Assembly: GCA_937907025.1 (NCBI GenBank)
Contig: CALESJ010000001.1
Coordinates: 3,332 to 67,331 of the forward strand
Direction: 5' to 3'
Length of the DNA stretch: 64,000 nt
Source: an uncultured Faecalibacterium sp.
GTDB taxonomy: Bacteria > Bacillota > Clostridia > Oscillospirales > Ruminococcaceae
Positions within the stretch are counted from its first letter, which is position 1. Each line of letters begins with the position of its first letter. Below, one piece after another: positions 8,019-16,577 of the stretch. A model generated the notes under the pieces. It saw only the letters and a program-made list of their open reading frames with translations. It made no database searches and was not told the DNA's origin. Position numbers and translations under genes: made by a program.

Positions 8019-8061
8019 TGAAACTGTGTTTCAGTTTACAGGGCGCCTGTGCTCTTGTCAA
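8019..8061 (-). promoter_or_regulatory. zur-znu promoter with overlapping palindromic operator
   Basis: Minus-strand TTGACA (8056-8061), 17-nt spacer, TAAACT (8033-8038). Two nested inverted repeats overlap the -10 box and start region: TGAAAC-TGT-GTTTCA (8019-8033) and AAACTG-N5-CAGTTT (8021-8037). The position suits a repressor such as Zur. The sequence is not the classical low-GC Zur box, so the assignment is inferred. Confidence 0.7.
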
Positions 8062-8141
8062 GGGGCAGGAAAAAATATCTTCTCCATGCCGGCCAAAAAG
8101 ATGTATACTGAATGAAAATGAGGTCAAAAGGGGTATGTCCT

Positions 8142-9296
8142 ATGAAAATCGTGGTGGCGATGGACTCGCTGAAAGGCAGTCTGTCTTCCCTGCAGGCCGG
8201 GCAGGCGGTCCGGGAAGGTGCCCTGCGGGCGGACCCGCAGGCAGATGTAACAGTGCGGCCGCTGGCCGACGGCGGGGAAGGGACCGTGGAAGCGCTGACG
8301 GCCGGTATGAGCGGTACCCTGTATCAGGTCACGGTCACCGGGCCGCTGGGAAAGCCGGTGGAATGTACCTACGGTGTCCTGCCCGATGGAAAGACCGCCG
8401 TGGTGGAAATGTCCGGTGCGGCGGGCCTTACCCTGGTGGAGCCATCCCGGCGGGACCCGCTGCGGGCCACCACCTATGGCGTCGGACAGGTGCTGCGGGA
8501 TGCCATCGGCCATGGGTGCCGCCATTTCCTTGTGGGGATCGGGGGCAGCGCCACCAACGATGGCGGCGCGGGCATGCTGCAGGCGCTGGGGTATGAATTC
8601 CTGGATGCATCCGGCCGTCCCATTGCACCGGGAGCGGTCGGTCTGGCGGACCTGCACACCATCCGGGAGGACCATGTAGTGCCCCAGCTGGCCCAGTGCA
8701 CCTTCAAAATTGCCTGTGACGTGGCCAATCCGCTGTGCGGGCCAAAGGGATGCAGCGCGGTGTACGGGCCGCAGAAAGGGGCCACCCCGGCCATGATCGC
8801 CGGAATGGATGCGTGGTTGTCCCGGTATGCCGCCCTGGCCGCCCGGCTGCACCCCGGCAAAGCCGACCCGGACCATCCCGGGGCCGGTGCGGCGGGGGGA
8901 ATGGGGTTCGCCTTCCTGACCTTCACCAACGCGGTGCTGGAGTCCGGTGTTGATATTGTTCTGACTGAAACCGGTCTGGCAGCATATATCCGGGAAGCTG
9001 ACCTGGTTGTTACCGGGGAAGGCCGCCTGGACGGCCAGACCGCCATGGGAAAGGCCCCGGTGGGGGTGGCCCGGCTGGCCAAACGATACGGCAAGCCGGT
9101 CATCGCCTTTGCGGGCAGCGTGGCTCCCGAAGCGGTTGCCTGCAACGGGAAAGGCATTGATGCCTTTTTCCCCATCCTGCGGGGCATCTGCACGCTGGAG
9201 GAGGCCATGCGGCCGGACACCGCCCGCCGCAATCTGACCGACACGGCGGAACAGGCTTTCCGGCTGTGGCGGGCAGCCGGGAACACGCAAAGATAA
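8142..9296 (+). CDS. glxK: Glycerate 2-kinase (GlxK/GarK family)
   Basis: This 384-aa protein starts at 8142 (MKIVVAMDSLKGSLSS), the normal family N-terminus, with AAGGGG about 10 nt upstream. Hallmarks are MDSFKG-like MDSLKG, RPLADGGEGT, the glycine-rich VGIGGSATNDGGAGML and TGEGRLDGQT. It phosphorylates D-glycerate with ATP, feeding glyoxylate, tartrate or galactarate breakdown into glycolysis. It is monocistronic, divergent from zur and convergent with the MATE gene; a possible -10 TATACT lies at 8104-8109. Confidence 0.92.
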   Translation: MKIVVAMDSLKGSLSSLQAGQAVREGALRADPQADVTVRPLADGGEGTVEALTAGMSGTLYQVTVTGPLGKPVECTYGVLPDGKTAVVEMSGAAGLTLVEPSRRDPLRATTYGVGQVLRDAIGHGCRHFLVGIGGSATNDGGAGMLQALGYEFLDASGRPIAPGAVGLADLHTIREDHVVPQLAQCTFKIACDVANPLCGPKGCSAVYGPQKGATPAMIAGMDAWLSRYAALAARLHPGKADPDHPGAGAAGGMGFAFLTFTNAVLESGVDIVLTETGLAAYIREADLVVTGEGRLDGQTAMGKAPVGVARLAKRYGKPVIAFAGSVAPEAVACNGKGIDAFFPILRGICTLEEAMRPDTARRNLTDTAEQAFRLWRAAGNTQR

Positions 9297-9340
9297 AAAA
9301 AGCACGCCGGACCGGGAAAGCCCCTGTTCGGCGTGCTTTT
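9295..9340. terminator. Bidirectional terminator between glxK and the MATE gene
   Basis: A 9-bp stem AGCACGCCG / CGGCGTGCT (9301-9309 and 9329-9337) is flanked by A6 on the left and T4 on the right. It serves both convergent genes. Confidence 0.85.
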
Positions 9341-9360
9341 GATTGATAGAAAAACGGAAA

Positions 9361-10752
9361 TCAGACGTTGGGAACGTGTTCTTCCTGCCGGAAAATTTTA
9401 CGAAGCATCAGCAACCCCATGATAGACATGAAAATTTCGGTGATCAGCTGGGCAAAAGGCAGGCCGTACAGCGGATACAGCCAGTTCAGCACAAACAGCA
9501 GGGGAATTTCCAGCACCAGCTTGCGGCAGATGGCAAACACCAGCGCGTGCCGGCCCATGCCCAGGGCCTGAAACACACCCACAGCCAGAAAATCCACGCA
9601 CAGGAACACAAAGCCCAGGCACATGACCCGCAGGAACCGCGTCCCGTACTGAACGATCTCTGCACTGTCCATAAAGGCGCGGATCATGGCCGGTGCCCCG
9701 ATGAAATACAGGACCATCAGGGCCAGCAGGAAGCATACGATGACCCGCAGGCCGAAGAGAATGGCCTGCTTCATGCGTTTGCGGTCCCCGCTGGCGTAGG
9801 TATAGCTGACCAGCGGCATGATGCCCTGAGAAAAGCCCAGCGAGATCTGCATGGGAATCATGTACAGCTTCTGGCTGATGCCCATGGCGGCGATGGCAGC
9901 GGCTCCGAACGGCGCGGTGAAGTTGTTCAGGATGGTGGTGCCCAGCACATTGAGCAGGTTCTGGATGGAGGCCGGAATGCCCACGCCCAGAATATTGCGG
10001 ACCTGTTTGCCGGTCAGGTGGCGCAGCTGCAGGGGATTCATGGAGATGAAGGTGCTGCCCTTCTTGACGCGGGCCAGTACCAGAAAATACACACAGGCGA
10101 TGCAGTTGGACAGGAAGGTGGCAAGGCCCGCACCGGCGGCCCCCATGTTCAGCCCCCAGGGCAGAATGAAGATGGGGTCCAGCAGAATGTTCAGGATACA
10201 GCCGCTCATGGTGCCGATGCTGGCGTGCAGGGTGCTGCCCTCGCTGCGGACCATGTAGCTCTGCACCACATTCAGGATGGCAGGCAGCGCGCCGAAGCAG
10301 ACAGTCCAGCGCATGTACCCCATGGTGGCGTTCAGCGTCTGGGCGTCGGTGCCCAGCACAGCCAGCAAGGGCGAGCGGAACAGGGTGCACAGCAGAGAAA
10401 ACAACAGCCCGCTGACCAGCGCCCCGTAAAACCCGAAGGCGGAACAGGTGCGCACCTGGTCATAGTCTTTGCTGCCCAGGCTGCGGCTCATGGCGCTGGA
10501 AACGCCCACACCGAACAGGTTGTTGACCGCGTTGAAAGCCAGGGTCACCGGGTACACCAGGGTGACCGCGGCATTCTGTACCGGGTCGTTGAGCATGCCG
10601 ACGAAGAAGGTGTCCGCCAGGTTGTACAGAATCGTGACCAGCGAGCTGATGACGATGGGCAGGGACAACTGCATGACCGCGTTGGGGACCGGCATGCGTT
10701 CAAACAGGTATTCTTTGGTTTGTGTTGTGTTCATGAGTTCAATGACGCTCAC
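9361..10752 (-). CDS. MATE family efflux transporter
   Basis: This 463-aa protein has about 12 membrane segments and MATE signature regions (SLPIVISSLVTILYNLADTFFVG near the N-terminus, a second half starting MPMQISLGFSQGIMPLVSY). MATE proteins export cationic drugs or metabolites with Na+ or H+. The start is a GTG at 10752; an ATG at 10734 (MNTTQTKEYLFERMP) is an equally credible start, and neither has a strong ribosome site. A palindrome around the promoter implies specific repression. Confidence 0.9.
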   Translation of the reverse strand: MSVIELMNTTQTKEYLFERMPVPNAVMQLSLPIVISSLVTILYNLADTFFVGMLNDPVQNAAVTLVYPVTLAFNAVNNLFGVGVSSAMSRSLGSKDYDQVRTCSAFGFYGALVSGLLFSLLCTLFRSPLLAVLGTDAQTLNATMGYMRWTVCFGALPAILNVVQSYMVRSEGSTLHASIGTMSGCILNILLDPIFILPWGLNMGAAGAGLATFLSNCIACVYFLVLARVKKGSTFISMNPLQLRHLTGKQVRNILGVGIPASIQNLLNVLGTTILNNFTAPFGAAAIAAMGISQKLYMIPMQISLGFSQGIMPLVSYTYASGDRKRMKQAILFGLRVIVCFLLALMVLYFIGAPAMIRAFMDSAEIVQYGTRFLRVMCLGFVFLCVDFLAVGVFQALGMGRHALVFAICRKLVLEIPLLFVLNWLYPLYGLPFAQLITEIFMSIMGLLMLRKIFRQEEHVPNV

Positions 10753-10774
10753 TTTCCCGTGTGGTGGGTGTATG

Positions 10775-10816
10775 GACTTATCTTTTCATTATAGTATAAA
10801 AAGATAAGTCTGTCAC
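10775..10816 (-). promoter_or_regulatory. MATE promoter embedded in a 12-bp-arm palindrome
   Basis: On the minus strand GTGACA (10811-10816), 17 nt, TATAAT (10788-10793). The arms GACTTATCTTTT (10775-10786) and AAAAGATAAGTC (10799-10810) are perfect complements with 12 nt between and flank the -10. This is the geometry of a repressor or MerR-like operator. Confidence 0.75.
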
Positions 10817-10860
10817 CCATCCCTGCCAGTACCCGCAAAGAGAAAAATCCGGAAGAACAC

Positions 10861-10900
10861 AAAAAGGGAGCACATCCCAAAAGCAGATGTGCTCCCTTTT
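10861..10900 (-). terminator. Terminator of the amylosucrase gene
   Basis: An 11-bp perfect stem GGGAGCACATC / GATGTGCTCCC (10866-10876, 10886-10896), followed on the minus strand by TTTTT. T-runs on both sides make it potentially bidirectional. Confidence 0.85.
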
Positions 10901-10931
10901 GTATAGTTTTTTATATAGTGGGCTGAGAAAA

Positions 10932-13136
10932 TCAGACTTCCTCAGTGTGCAGGAACCAGGCAAAGCCGTAGGGGTACAGCTCCACATTGTTCAGGTCGTC
11001 GCAGTGACCGCCGTACATCAGCTCATCATACGGGCCCTTCTCCCAGGAGGACACATGCACGAATTCCGGGCTGAAGTTGAAGAAGGCGATGAGCTTGTGG
11101 CCCTGATACCAGCGGCCCACGCCCAGTACATGGTCGCTGCCGGTGTCGAAGGTCCACACATCGGCCTGGGCGTCAAAGGCTTTTTCCTCGGCACGGATGG
11201 TTTCCAGTCGATGCAGGCCTTCAAACTGTTTGCCCTGGCGGGTGGTGGTGTCGTGGCGCATCTCGGCCAGGTCCCATTGGAACTTGCCGCGGTGGATGTA
11301 CCGGCTGTCATCCCACTTTTCTGGGTCTTCGTGGTAGCTGTAATCGTTGAGCTGGCCGATCTCGTCGCCACTGTACAGCACCGGAATTCCGCTTTGCACC
11401 AGCATCCAGGCATGGAGCATCAGGTCGCAGGAGATGGCCCGTTCCAGCTTGAAGGGGTCCTGCTCAAAGTCGGCGGCCTCCACCCCGCACAGGGAGGCGG
11501 TGGTGCCGCACAGCCGGGCGTCGCCCAGGGTCGGGTCATCGTTGTACAGCTCGCCTCGGCTGTCGCTTCCCGGCCACTTGCCGGTGAACCAGTCGTTCAG
11601 GTATTTCTTGTGGGGCACTTCCTGGGTGCCGAAGCGAGCGTTCAGCCAGGGGTAATCCAGGCCCCAGCCAATGTCATCATGGCAGCGCAGATAGTTCAGG
11701 AACAGGAAATCCCGGGGCAGGGCGCATACGGTGTCCATCTGGTGGCGCAGCAGCGAAACGTCCGCCGTGGCCAGAGAGTTCCAGGTGGTGGCCATGGTGG
11801 TCACGTTGTACAGCATGTGGCATTCGGGTTTTTCCGGCGTGCCGAAGTAAGGCACCACCTTGGCGGGTTCCATGACCACCTCGCCCAGCAGCAGCACACC
11901 GGGACAGACGATCTCGCACACCATGCGCATCATCCGCACCAGGGTATGGACCTGGGGCAGGTTGCGGCAGCTGGTGCCCAGCTCCTTCCAGATGTAAGGC
12001 ACTGCATCCAGCCGGATCACATCAATGCCGCGGTTGGTCAGGTAGAGCAGATTTTCGGTCATGTCGTTGAACACCACCGGGTTGGCGTAGTTCAGGTCCC
12101 ACTGATAGGGGTAGAAGTTGGTCATGACCACCTGCTTGCAATCATCCAGCCAGGTAAAGCTGCCCGGTGCGGTGGTGGGGAACACCTGGGGTACCGTCTT
12201 TTCAAACTCGTTGGGAATGTCCCAGTTGTCATAGAAGAAGTACCGGTCCCGGTAGCCGGGCTCATTGGCCCGGGCCTTGCGGGCCCACTCGTGGTCCTCA
12301 CTGGTGTGGTTCATCACAAAATCCAGGCACAGGCTCATGCCTCTTTCCCGGCAAGCGTCGGCCAGGTGTTCCAGGTCGTCCATGGTGCCCAGTTCCGGTT
12401 CCACGGTGCGGAAATCCGATACCGCATAGCCGCCGTCACTGCGGCCCTTGGGGCTCTGGAGCAGCGGCATCAGGTGCAGGTAGTTGACGCCGCATTCCTG
12501 GATGTAGGGCAGCTTTTCCTCCACGCCTTTTAGGGTGCCTGCAAAGGCGTTGGTGTACATCATCATGCCAAGAATATCCTGGCGGCGGTACCAGTTGGGG
12601 TCGGCTTCCCGGGCGGCGTCCTGGGCCCGCAGAGCGGGTTTGCGGTCGGCCCAGCAACGGCGCAGCATGCCAATAAAGTAGTCAAAGGCCTGCATGTCGC
12701 CGTGGTACAGCTCACAGTACAGCCATTTCAGTTCGTCATAATGGCGGGCCAGACGGCGATCAAAGACGGCGTCACCCCTCTCATCGGACTGGGCCGGGGC
12801 GGCTGCTTCCGCAGGGGCAGCCTCTTTGTCCGGGGCAGCCGGTTCGGCAGCATCCGCCGCTGGAGCTGCTGCTTCCGCGGGGGCGGCCGCTTTTGCGGGG
12901 GCAGCCTTGACCTCTGCGGCAGGCTCTGCCGGAATATCCGTCTTGACCGGGGCAACCGGTTCAGCGGCAGGGGCAGCCTTGACAGGAGCAGCTTCCGCAG
13001 GGGCAGCTGCTTTGGCCGGTTCTGCGGCAGGCGTTGCTTCCGCCGCAGCGGCTGTGGCCTTCTGTGCGGCCCGCGCCTTGGCTTTGGCCTTGTTCATGGC
13101 TCGTTTGTTCTTCTTGTTTTTCCGTGCTTGCATCAT
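10932..13136 (-). CDS. Amylosucrase-like GH13 (subfamily 4) with Ala/Pro-rich N-terminal extension
   Basis: This 734-aa protein begins with about 150 low-complexity residues (Ala, Pro, Lys, Glu), followed by a GH13 barrel. Conserved regions: DFVMNHTS (region I), nucleophile Asp in VIRLDAVPYIWK (II), acid/base Glu in LLLGEVVMEP (III) and transition-state Asp in RCHDDIGW (IV). FVMNHTSEDHEWARKAR, the VFPTTAPGSFTW segment and the N-terminal helical YDELKWLYCELYHGD match amylosucrases (sucrose to alpha-1,4-glucan plus fructose). Sucrose hydrolase is the alternative. No signal peptide. It neighbours glycogen synthase, consistent with glucan storage. Confidence 0.85.
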   Translation of the reverse strand: MMQARKNKKNKRAMNKAKAKARAAQKATAAAAEATPAAEPAKAAAPAEAAPVKAAPAAEPVAPVKTDIPAEPAAEVKAAPAKAAAPAEAAAPAADAAEPAAPDKEAAPAEAAAPAQSDERGDAVFDRRLARHYDELKWLYCELYHGDMQAFDYFIGMLRRCWADRKPALRAQDAAREADPNWYRRQDILGMMMYTNAFAGTLKGVEEKLPYIQECGVNYLHLMPLLQSPKGRSDGGYAVSDFRTVEPELGTMDDLEHLADACRERGMSLCLDFVMNHTSEDHEWARKARANEPGYRDRYFFYDNWDIPNEFEKTVPQVFPTTAPGSFTWLDDCKQVVMTNFYPYQWDLNYANPVVFNDMTENLLYLTNRGIDVIRLDAVPYIWKELGTSCRNLPQVHTLVRMMRMVCEIVCPGVLLLGEVVMEPAKVVPYFGTPEKPECHMLYNVTTMATTWNSLATADVSLLRHQMDTVCALPRDFLFLNYLRCHDDIGWGLDYPWLNARFGTQEVPHKKYLNDWFTGKWPGSDSRGELYNDDPTLGDARLCGTTASLCGVEAADFEQDPFKLERAISCDLMLHAWMLVQSGIPVLYSGDEIGQLNDYSYHEDPEKWDDSRYIHRGKFQWDLAEMRHDTTTRQGKQFEGLHRLETIRAEEKAFDAQADVWTFDTGSDHVLGVGRWYQGHKLIAFFNFSPEFVHVSSWEKGPYDELMYGGHCDDLNNVELYPYGFAWFLHTEEV

Positions 13137-13441
13137 ACATCCTCCCGATCATTCGCTTTTTCCGGGGTGGGCATGGCAGGAATGGCTCCGCTGCAGGAGC
13201 GGGTCTTGGAAGCCGCCCGGGGGGCTAAATACGGAATCTCTTCCCAATTTTGCGGCGGAAAGGCTGTCCAACAAAGAACCTTCCCACCGGGACACAGACG
13301 GTACAGGTCCGCTTTTCCGCAAAGGCGGACAGCCGACTGTTCTCCTTATTGTACCACAATTCTCCGCATTGGTCAGCCATGCGGCGGGTGATATGGGGGC
13401 CGAAAGCAAATTTTTTGCGGCAGAACCCGCCGGTATATAAG

Positions 13442-13483
13442 AAAAAAGTGCTTCCGGAGGGTTTCAGTGGTCCGAAAGCACTT
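13442..13483 (-). terminator. Terminator of glgA
   Basis: A 13-bp stem AAGTGCTTCCGGA / TCCGAAAGCACTT (one mismatch; 13446-13458 and 13471-13483) is followed on the minus strand by TTTTTT. It lies 47 nt after the glgA stop. Confidence 0.85.
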
Positions 13484-13529
13484 CTGTTTTGTTTGCTTCA
13501 GGCGGAGAAAAGCATACCTGACTGCCGGA

Positions 13530-15479
13530 TTACCACGGCGTCAGTTCCAGGTACAGGTCCTTGTACTGGCGGGCGGAGTTCTGCCAGGAAACATCCTTGG
13601 CCATATCGCGCTGGACCACTTCGTCCCAGTGATAGCGGTTGACGAAATACTCGGTCTTGGCGCGGTTGATGGCATCCAGCAGCAGGCCGGCATCGTAGCG
13701 GTCAAAGGTGAAGCCGTTGCCGTCGCCGGTAAAGATGTTGTAGGGCTCCACGGTGTCCTTCAGGCCGCCGGTTTCCCGCACGATGGGCAGGGTGCCGTAG
13801 TGCATGGCGTTGAGCTGGGTCAGGCCGCAGGGCTCAAAGCGGGAGGGCACCAGCAGAGCATCAGCGCCCGCATAGATGCGGTGGGCGCGGGCTTCGTCGT
13901 ACTGGATGCAGGCGCTGAACATGCCGCGGTAGGCGTTTTCGTAGTAACGGAAAGTATCCTCGTACTCCTTGTCGCCGGTGCCCAGCACGATGACCTGGGT
14001 GTTGCCGTCCATCAGCTCGGGCACGATGGCGTTGACCAGGTCCAGACCTTTCTGGTTGGTCAGGCGGGAAATCAGCCCGATGACGAACTTGCCCTGATCC
14101 TGCACCAGGCCCAGTTCATCCTGCAGGGCCAGCTTGTTCTGCCACTTGTGGTCCAGCACGTTGGTGATGTCATAGTTTACGGCCAGAGCCGGGTCGGTGG
14201 CGGGGTTCCACATGCCGTAGTCAATGCCGTTGACGATGCCGCGCAGCTTGTAGCTGTGGTAACGCAGGTGGTCTTCCAGCTTTTCGCCGTACTCGGGGGT
14301 CTGGATCTCCCAGGCATAGGTGCCGCTGACGGTGGTGATGCGGTCGGCATAGGCCAGACCGGCCTTCAGCATGTTGGCGTCCTCATAGCCCTGCTTCATG
14401 GCACCCATATTGAACACTTCGTCCGGCAGGCCGGTCCAGTATTTCAGGGTGGGAATGTTGTAAATGCCCTGGAAGCGCAGGTTGTGAATGGTCAGAATGG
14501 ACTTGGCATGGCCCACGGGGGTATCCTGGAACATGGTGCGCAGATACACCGGCACCAGAGCTGCCTGCCAGTCATGGCAGTGGACGATATCGGGAATCCA
14601 GTTCAGGTAGTTCAGGGCCGCCAGGGCTGCTTTGCTGAAGAAGCAGTACTTGGGGATGTCATCCACCAGACCGATGTAGGGGTTGCCGGCAGAGAAGAAC
14701 TCCTGGTTGTCGATGAAATCATACACAACACCGTCGTGGACATATTCCATGATGCCCACATAATATTCCCGGCCGGTTTCGCCCAGGTCCATGTAAAATT
14801 CGCCGCGGTAGACCATCTGGTCCTGGTACTTCTGCGGGATGCAGGCATACCGGGGCAGGATCACGCGCACATCGCAGTTCTGCTTGACCAGCTCCCGGGG
14901 CAGGGCATACATCACGTCGCCCAACCCGCCGGTCTTGACAAAAGGATGGCATTCCGAACCGATAAACGCAATACTTCTGCGGGGTGTATCATACTGCTGC
15001 TCCATAGGTGCTTCCTCCTTCGGCTGAACCGGCTCGGCCGCAACGGGCGCCGGTTCCTCCACAACAGGCTTCGGCTCTTCTGCTGCAGGGGCCGGAGTCG
15101 CTTTCTTCACAGCGGGTTTGGCTTTCTTGGCCGCAGGCTTTGCCTTCTTGGCGGCAGGCTCTGCCTTCTTGGCGGCAGGTTCCGCTTTCTTGGCGGCAGG
15201 CTCCGCCTTCTTGGCGGCAGGCTCCGCTTTCTTGGCGGCGGGTTCTGCCTTCTTGGCGGCAGGCTCCGCCTTCTTGGCGGCAGGTTCCGCCTTCTTGGCG
15301 ACAGGCTCCGCCTTCTTGGCGGCGGGTTCTGCCTTGACCGCAGCGGGGGCGGCCTGTTCAGCTGCCGGTGCTTCCTTCACGACGGGCTTGGCCGGTTCCG
15401 CAGCGGCAACAGGTTTGGCTGCTGCCGCCTTCGTCTGGGCTCCCTGCTGTTTGCTGGGATGCGCTTTTTTCTGTGCCAT
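13530..15479 (-). CDS. glgA: Glycogen synthase (GT5) with EPAAKKA-repeat N-terminal extension
   Basis: The 649-aa product has a GT5 ADP-glucose glucosyltransferase core from about residue 160 (SIAFIGSECHPFVKTGGLGDV, the ADP-glucose-binding KTGGL motif). The C-terminal GT-B region contains SRFEPCGLTQLNAMHYGTLP with the catalytic Glu. The core extends alpha-1,4-glucan. The first 150 residues are about ten tandem EPAAKKA heptads plus Ala/Pro/Glu-rich sequence, absent from typical GlgA. An internal ATG at 15005 (MEQQYDTPRRS) has AAGGAGG spaced 7-8 nt upstream, so a core-only product may be made. The outer start is preceded by AAAGGA. Confidence 0.92.
   Translation of the reverse strand: MAQKKAHPSKQQGAQTKAAAAKPVAAAEPAKPVVKEAPAAEQAAPAAVKAEPAAKKAEPVAKKAEPAAKKAEPAAKKAEPAAKKAEPAAKKAEPAAKKAEPAAKKAEPAAKKAKPAAKKAKPAVKKATPAPAAEEPKPVVEEPAPVAAEPVQPKEEAPMEQQYDTPRRSIAFIGSECHPFVKTGGLGDVMYALPRELVKQNCDVRVILPRYACIPQKYQDQMVYRGEFYMDLGETGREYYVGIMEYVHDGVVYDFIDNQEFFSAGNPYIGLVDDIPKYCFFSKAALAALNYLNWIPDIVHCHDWQAALVPVYLRTMFQDTPVGHAKSILTIHNLRFQGIYNIPTLKYWTGLPDEVFNMGAMKQGYEDANMLKAGLAYADRITTVSGTYAWEIQTPEYGEKLEDHLRYHSYKLRGIVNGIDYGMWNPATDPALAVNYDITNVLDHKWQNKLALQDELGLVQDQGKFVIGLISRLTNQKGLDLVNAIVPELMDGNTQVIVLGTGDKEYEDTFRYYENAYRGMFSACIQYDEARAHRIYAGADALLVPSRFEPCGLTQLNAMHYGTLPIVRETGGLKDTVEPYNIFTGDGNGFTFDRYDAGLLLDAINRAKTEYFVNRYHWDEVVQRDMAKDVSWQNSARQYKDLYLELTPW
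15110..15345. repeat. 21-bp coding tandem repeats (EPAAKKA)
   Basis: About ten degenerate copies of a 21-bp unit (plus strand reads TTCTTGGCGGCAGGCTCCGC with third-base variation) encode the Lys/Ala heptads of GlgA. Such arrays can change copy number by slippage or recombination without breaking the frame. Confidence 0.85.
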
Positions 15480-15818
15480 AACGTCTTTTCCTTTCGATTC
15501 TTCTCCTTCACCGGTGCCGCGTGGCGGCCTGCCGGAACGGCGCGGCGCCTTGGGTACCTGGCGGCAATAGCTGCCGGCATCGGGGGCAGGGCAGCAACAG
15601 TTCCCCCGTCCTTTGGATGCTGTGAATAAATATTAGCATATTTGCGTCAAAATTACAATCGCCGTCCCCCATGAAACGACGACTTCCGCCTTTTTTAGTG
15701 CCGTTTTTGCCAATATTTCCGGTTTTTCCTATCCGGTTCCGGTGCAAAGAACGTCACAGGATGCGGCCGCATGGCTTCTATATAAATAGGAAAGGATATC
15801 CGGTGGCGGCTTTTGCGA
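15480..15818. other. glgA upstream intergenic region
   Basis: This 339-bp stretch has no credible gene. Minus-strand TTGACG near 15644-15649 is the best -35 candidate for glgA, with an AT-rich stretch after it but no good -10. GC-rich inverted segments nearer glgA would place a structured leader on the mRNA. No terminator was recognised. Confidence 0.4.
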
Positions 15819-16390
15819 TCAGTGCTCCACCGGCGGCAGCAGCGAAGTCCGGGTCCGCAGTTTCTGATAAAAGAAGGTCGCAATTTCGGTCAGCCCGGCG
15901 GGATTTTCGTCAGACAGCCAGGTGACAGCGGTGTTGAACAGCGCGCCGATGTACATGTACAGGGCGTATCGCTCGGTGGAAGAAGAAGGCATGGTGCCTT
16001 CCATGCTCTCATGAAAATGGTTCAGCTCTTCCAGGATCAGCAGGGCAAAGCCGGACCGGCAGAGGTCCAGCACATAGTTCCGGTACCGGTCAAAGTACTG
16101 AAAGCTCAACAGGATGTTATCATACGCATACAGCCCTTCCGGACATTCCTTGACGTTGCGCCGGAACAGTTCCAGCACATCCCGGATCAGGGTGACGAAG
16201 ATATCCTCCTTGGAATCGTAGTTCCGGTAAAAGGAGGCCCGGGCCACGCCGGCCCCTTTCACCAGTTCGGTGATGGTGATCTCCGAAAGGTGATGGTGAT
16301 CTCCGAAAGGCTTTTGGTCTGCATCAGGCGGAACAGGGTGTGGGTGATGCTGATTTTGACCCGCAGATTTTCTTCCTTACGTTTGTCCAT
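15819..16390 (-). pseudogene. TetR-family regulator broken by a 20-bp tandem duplication
   Basis: The original start is 16390 (MDKRKEENLRVKISITHTLF, AAAGGAG upstream). The HTH region reads LMQTKSLSEITIT and is then thrown out of frame by an exact 20-bp duplication (TGATGGTGATCTCCGAAAGG at 16271-16290 and 16291-16310). Removing one copy rejoins ...SEITITELVKGAGVARASFYRNYDSKEDIF... and a C-terminal ligand domain ending at 15819, giving a normal TetR of about 183 aa. As it stands only an HTH-less product from 16262 could be made. It lies divergent from degV; loss would derepress its targets. Confidence 0.85.
16271..16310. repeat. Perfect 20-bp tandem duplication inside tetR
   Basis: Two adjacent copies of TGATGGTGATCTCCGAAAGG; the homology extends 2 bp to the left (16269). 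The 20-bp length shifts the reading frame, and loss of one copy would restore the gene. Confidence 0.95.
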
Positions 16391-16409
16391 AAAGTGGAGC
16401 TCCTTTCAT

Positions 16410-16512
16410 GTGAAACAGAACGGCGGCCTTTGTTTCACGAGCGGGAATTGATGTGTGCACATCAATGTGATACACTTGTTTCGTATTGTAGCATGGATTT
16501 TTATGGTGTCAA
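16410..16512 (-). promoter_or_regulatory. tetR promoter and two inverted-repeat operator candidates
   Basis: Minus-strand TTGACA (16507-16512), 16 nt, TACAAT (16485-16490). Downstream are TTGATGTG-TG-CACATCAA (16448-16465) and GTGAAACA-N13-TGTTTCAC (16410-16417, 16431-16438; arm centres 21 bp apart). Either could be the TetR operator for autoregulation or control of degV. Confidence 0.65.
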
Positions 16513-16577
16513 CGGTGGGCCATACCGCCGGCACATGTCATTTTATCTGGAAGGAAAAATACGAGGGTTCCAAGTTT

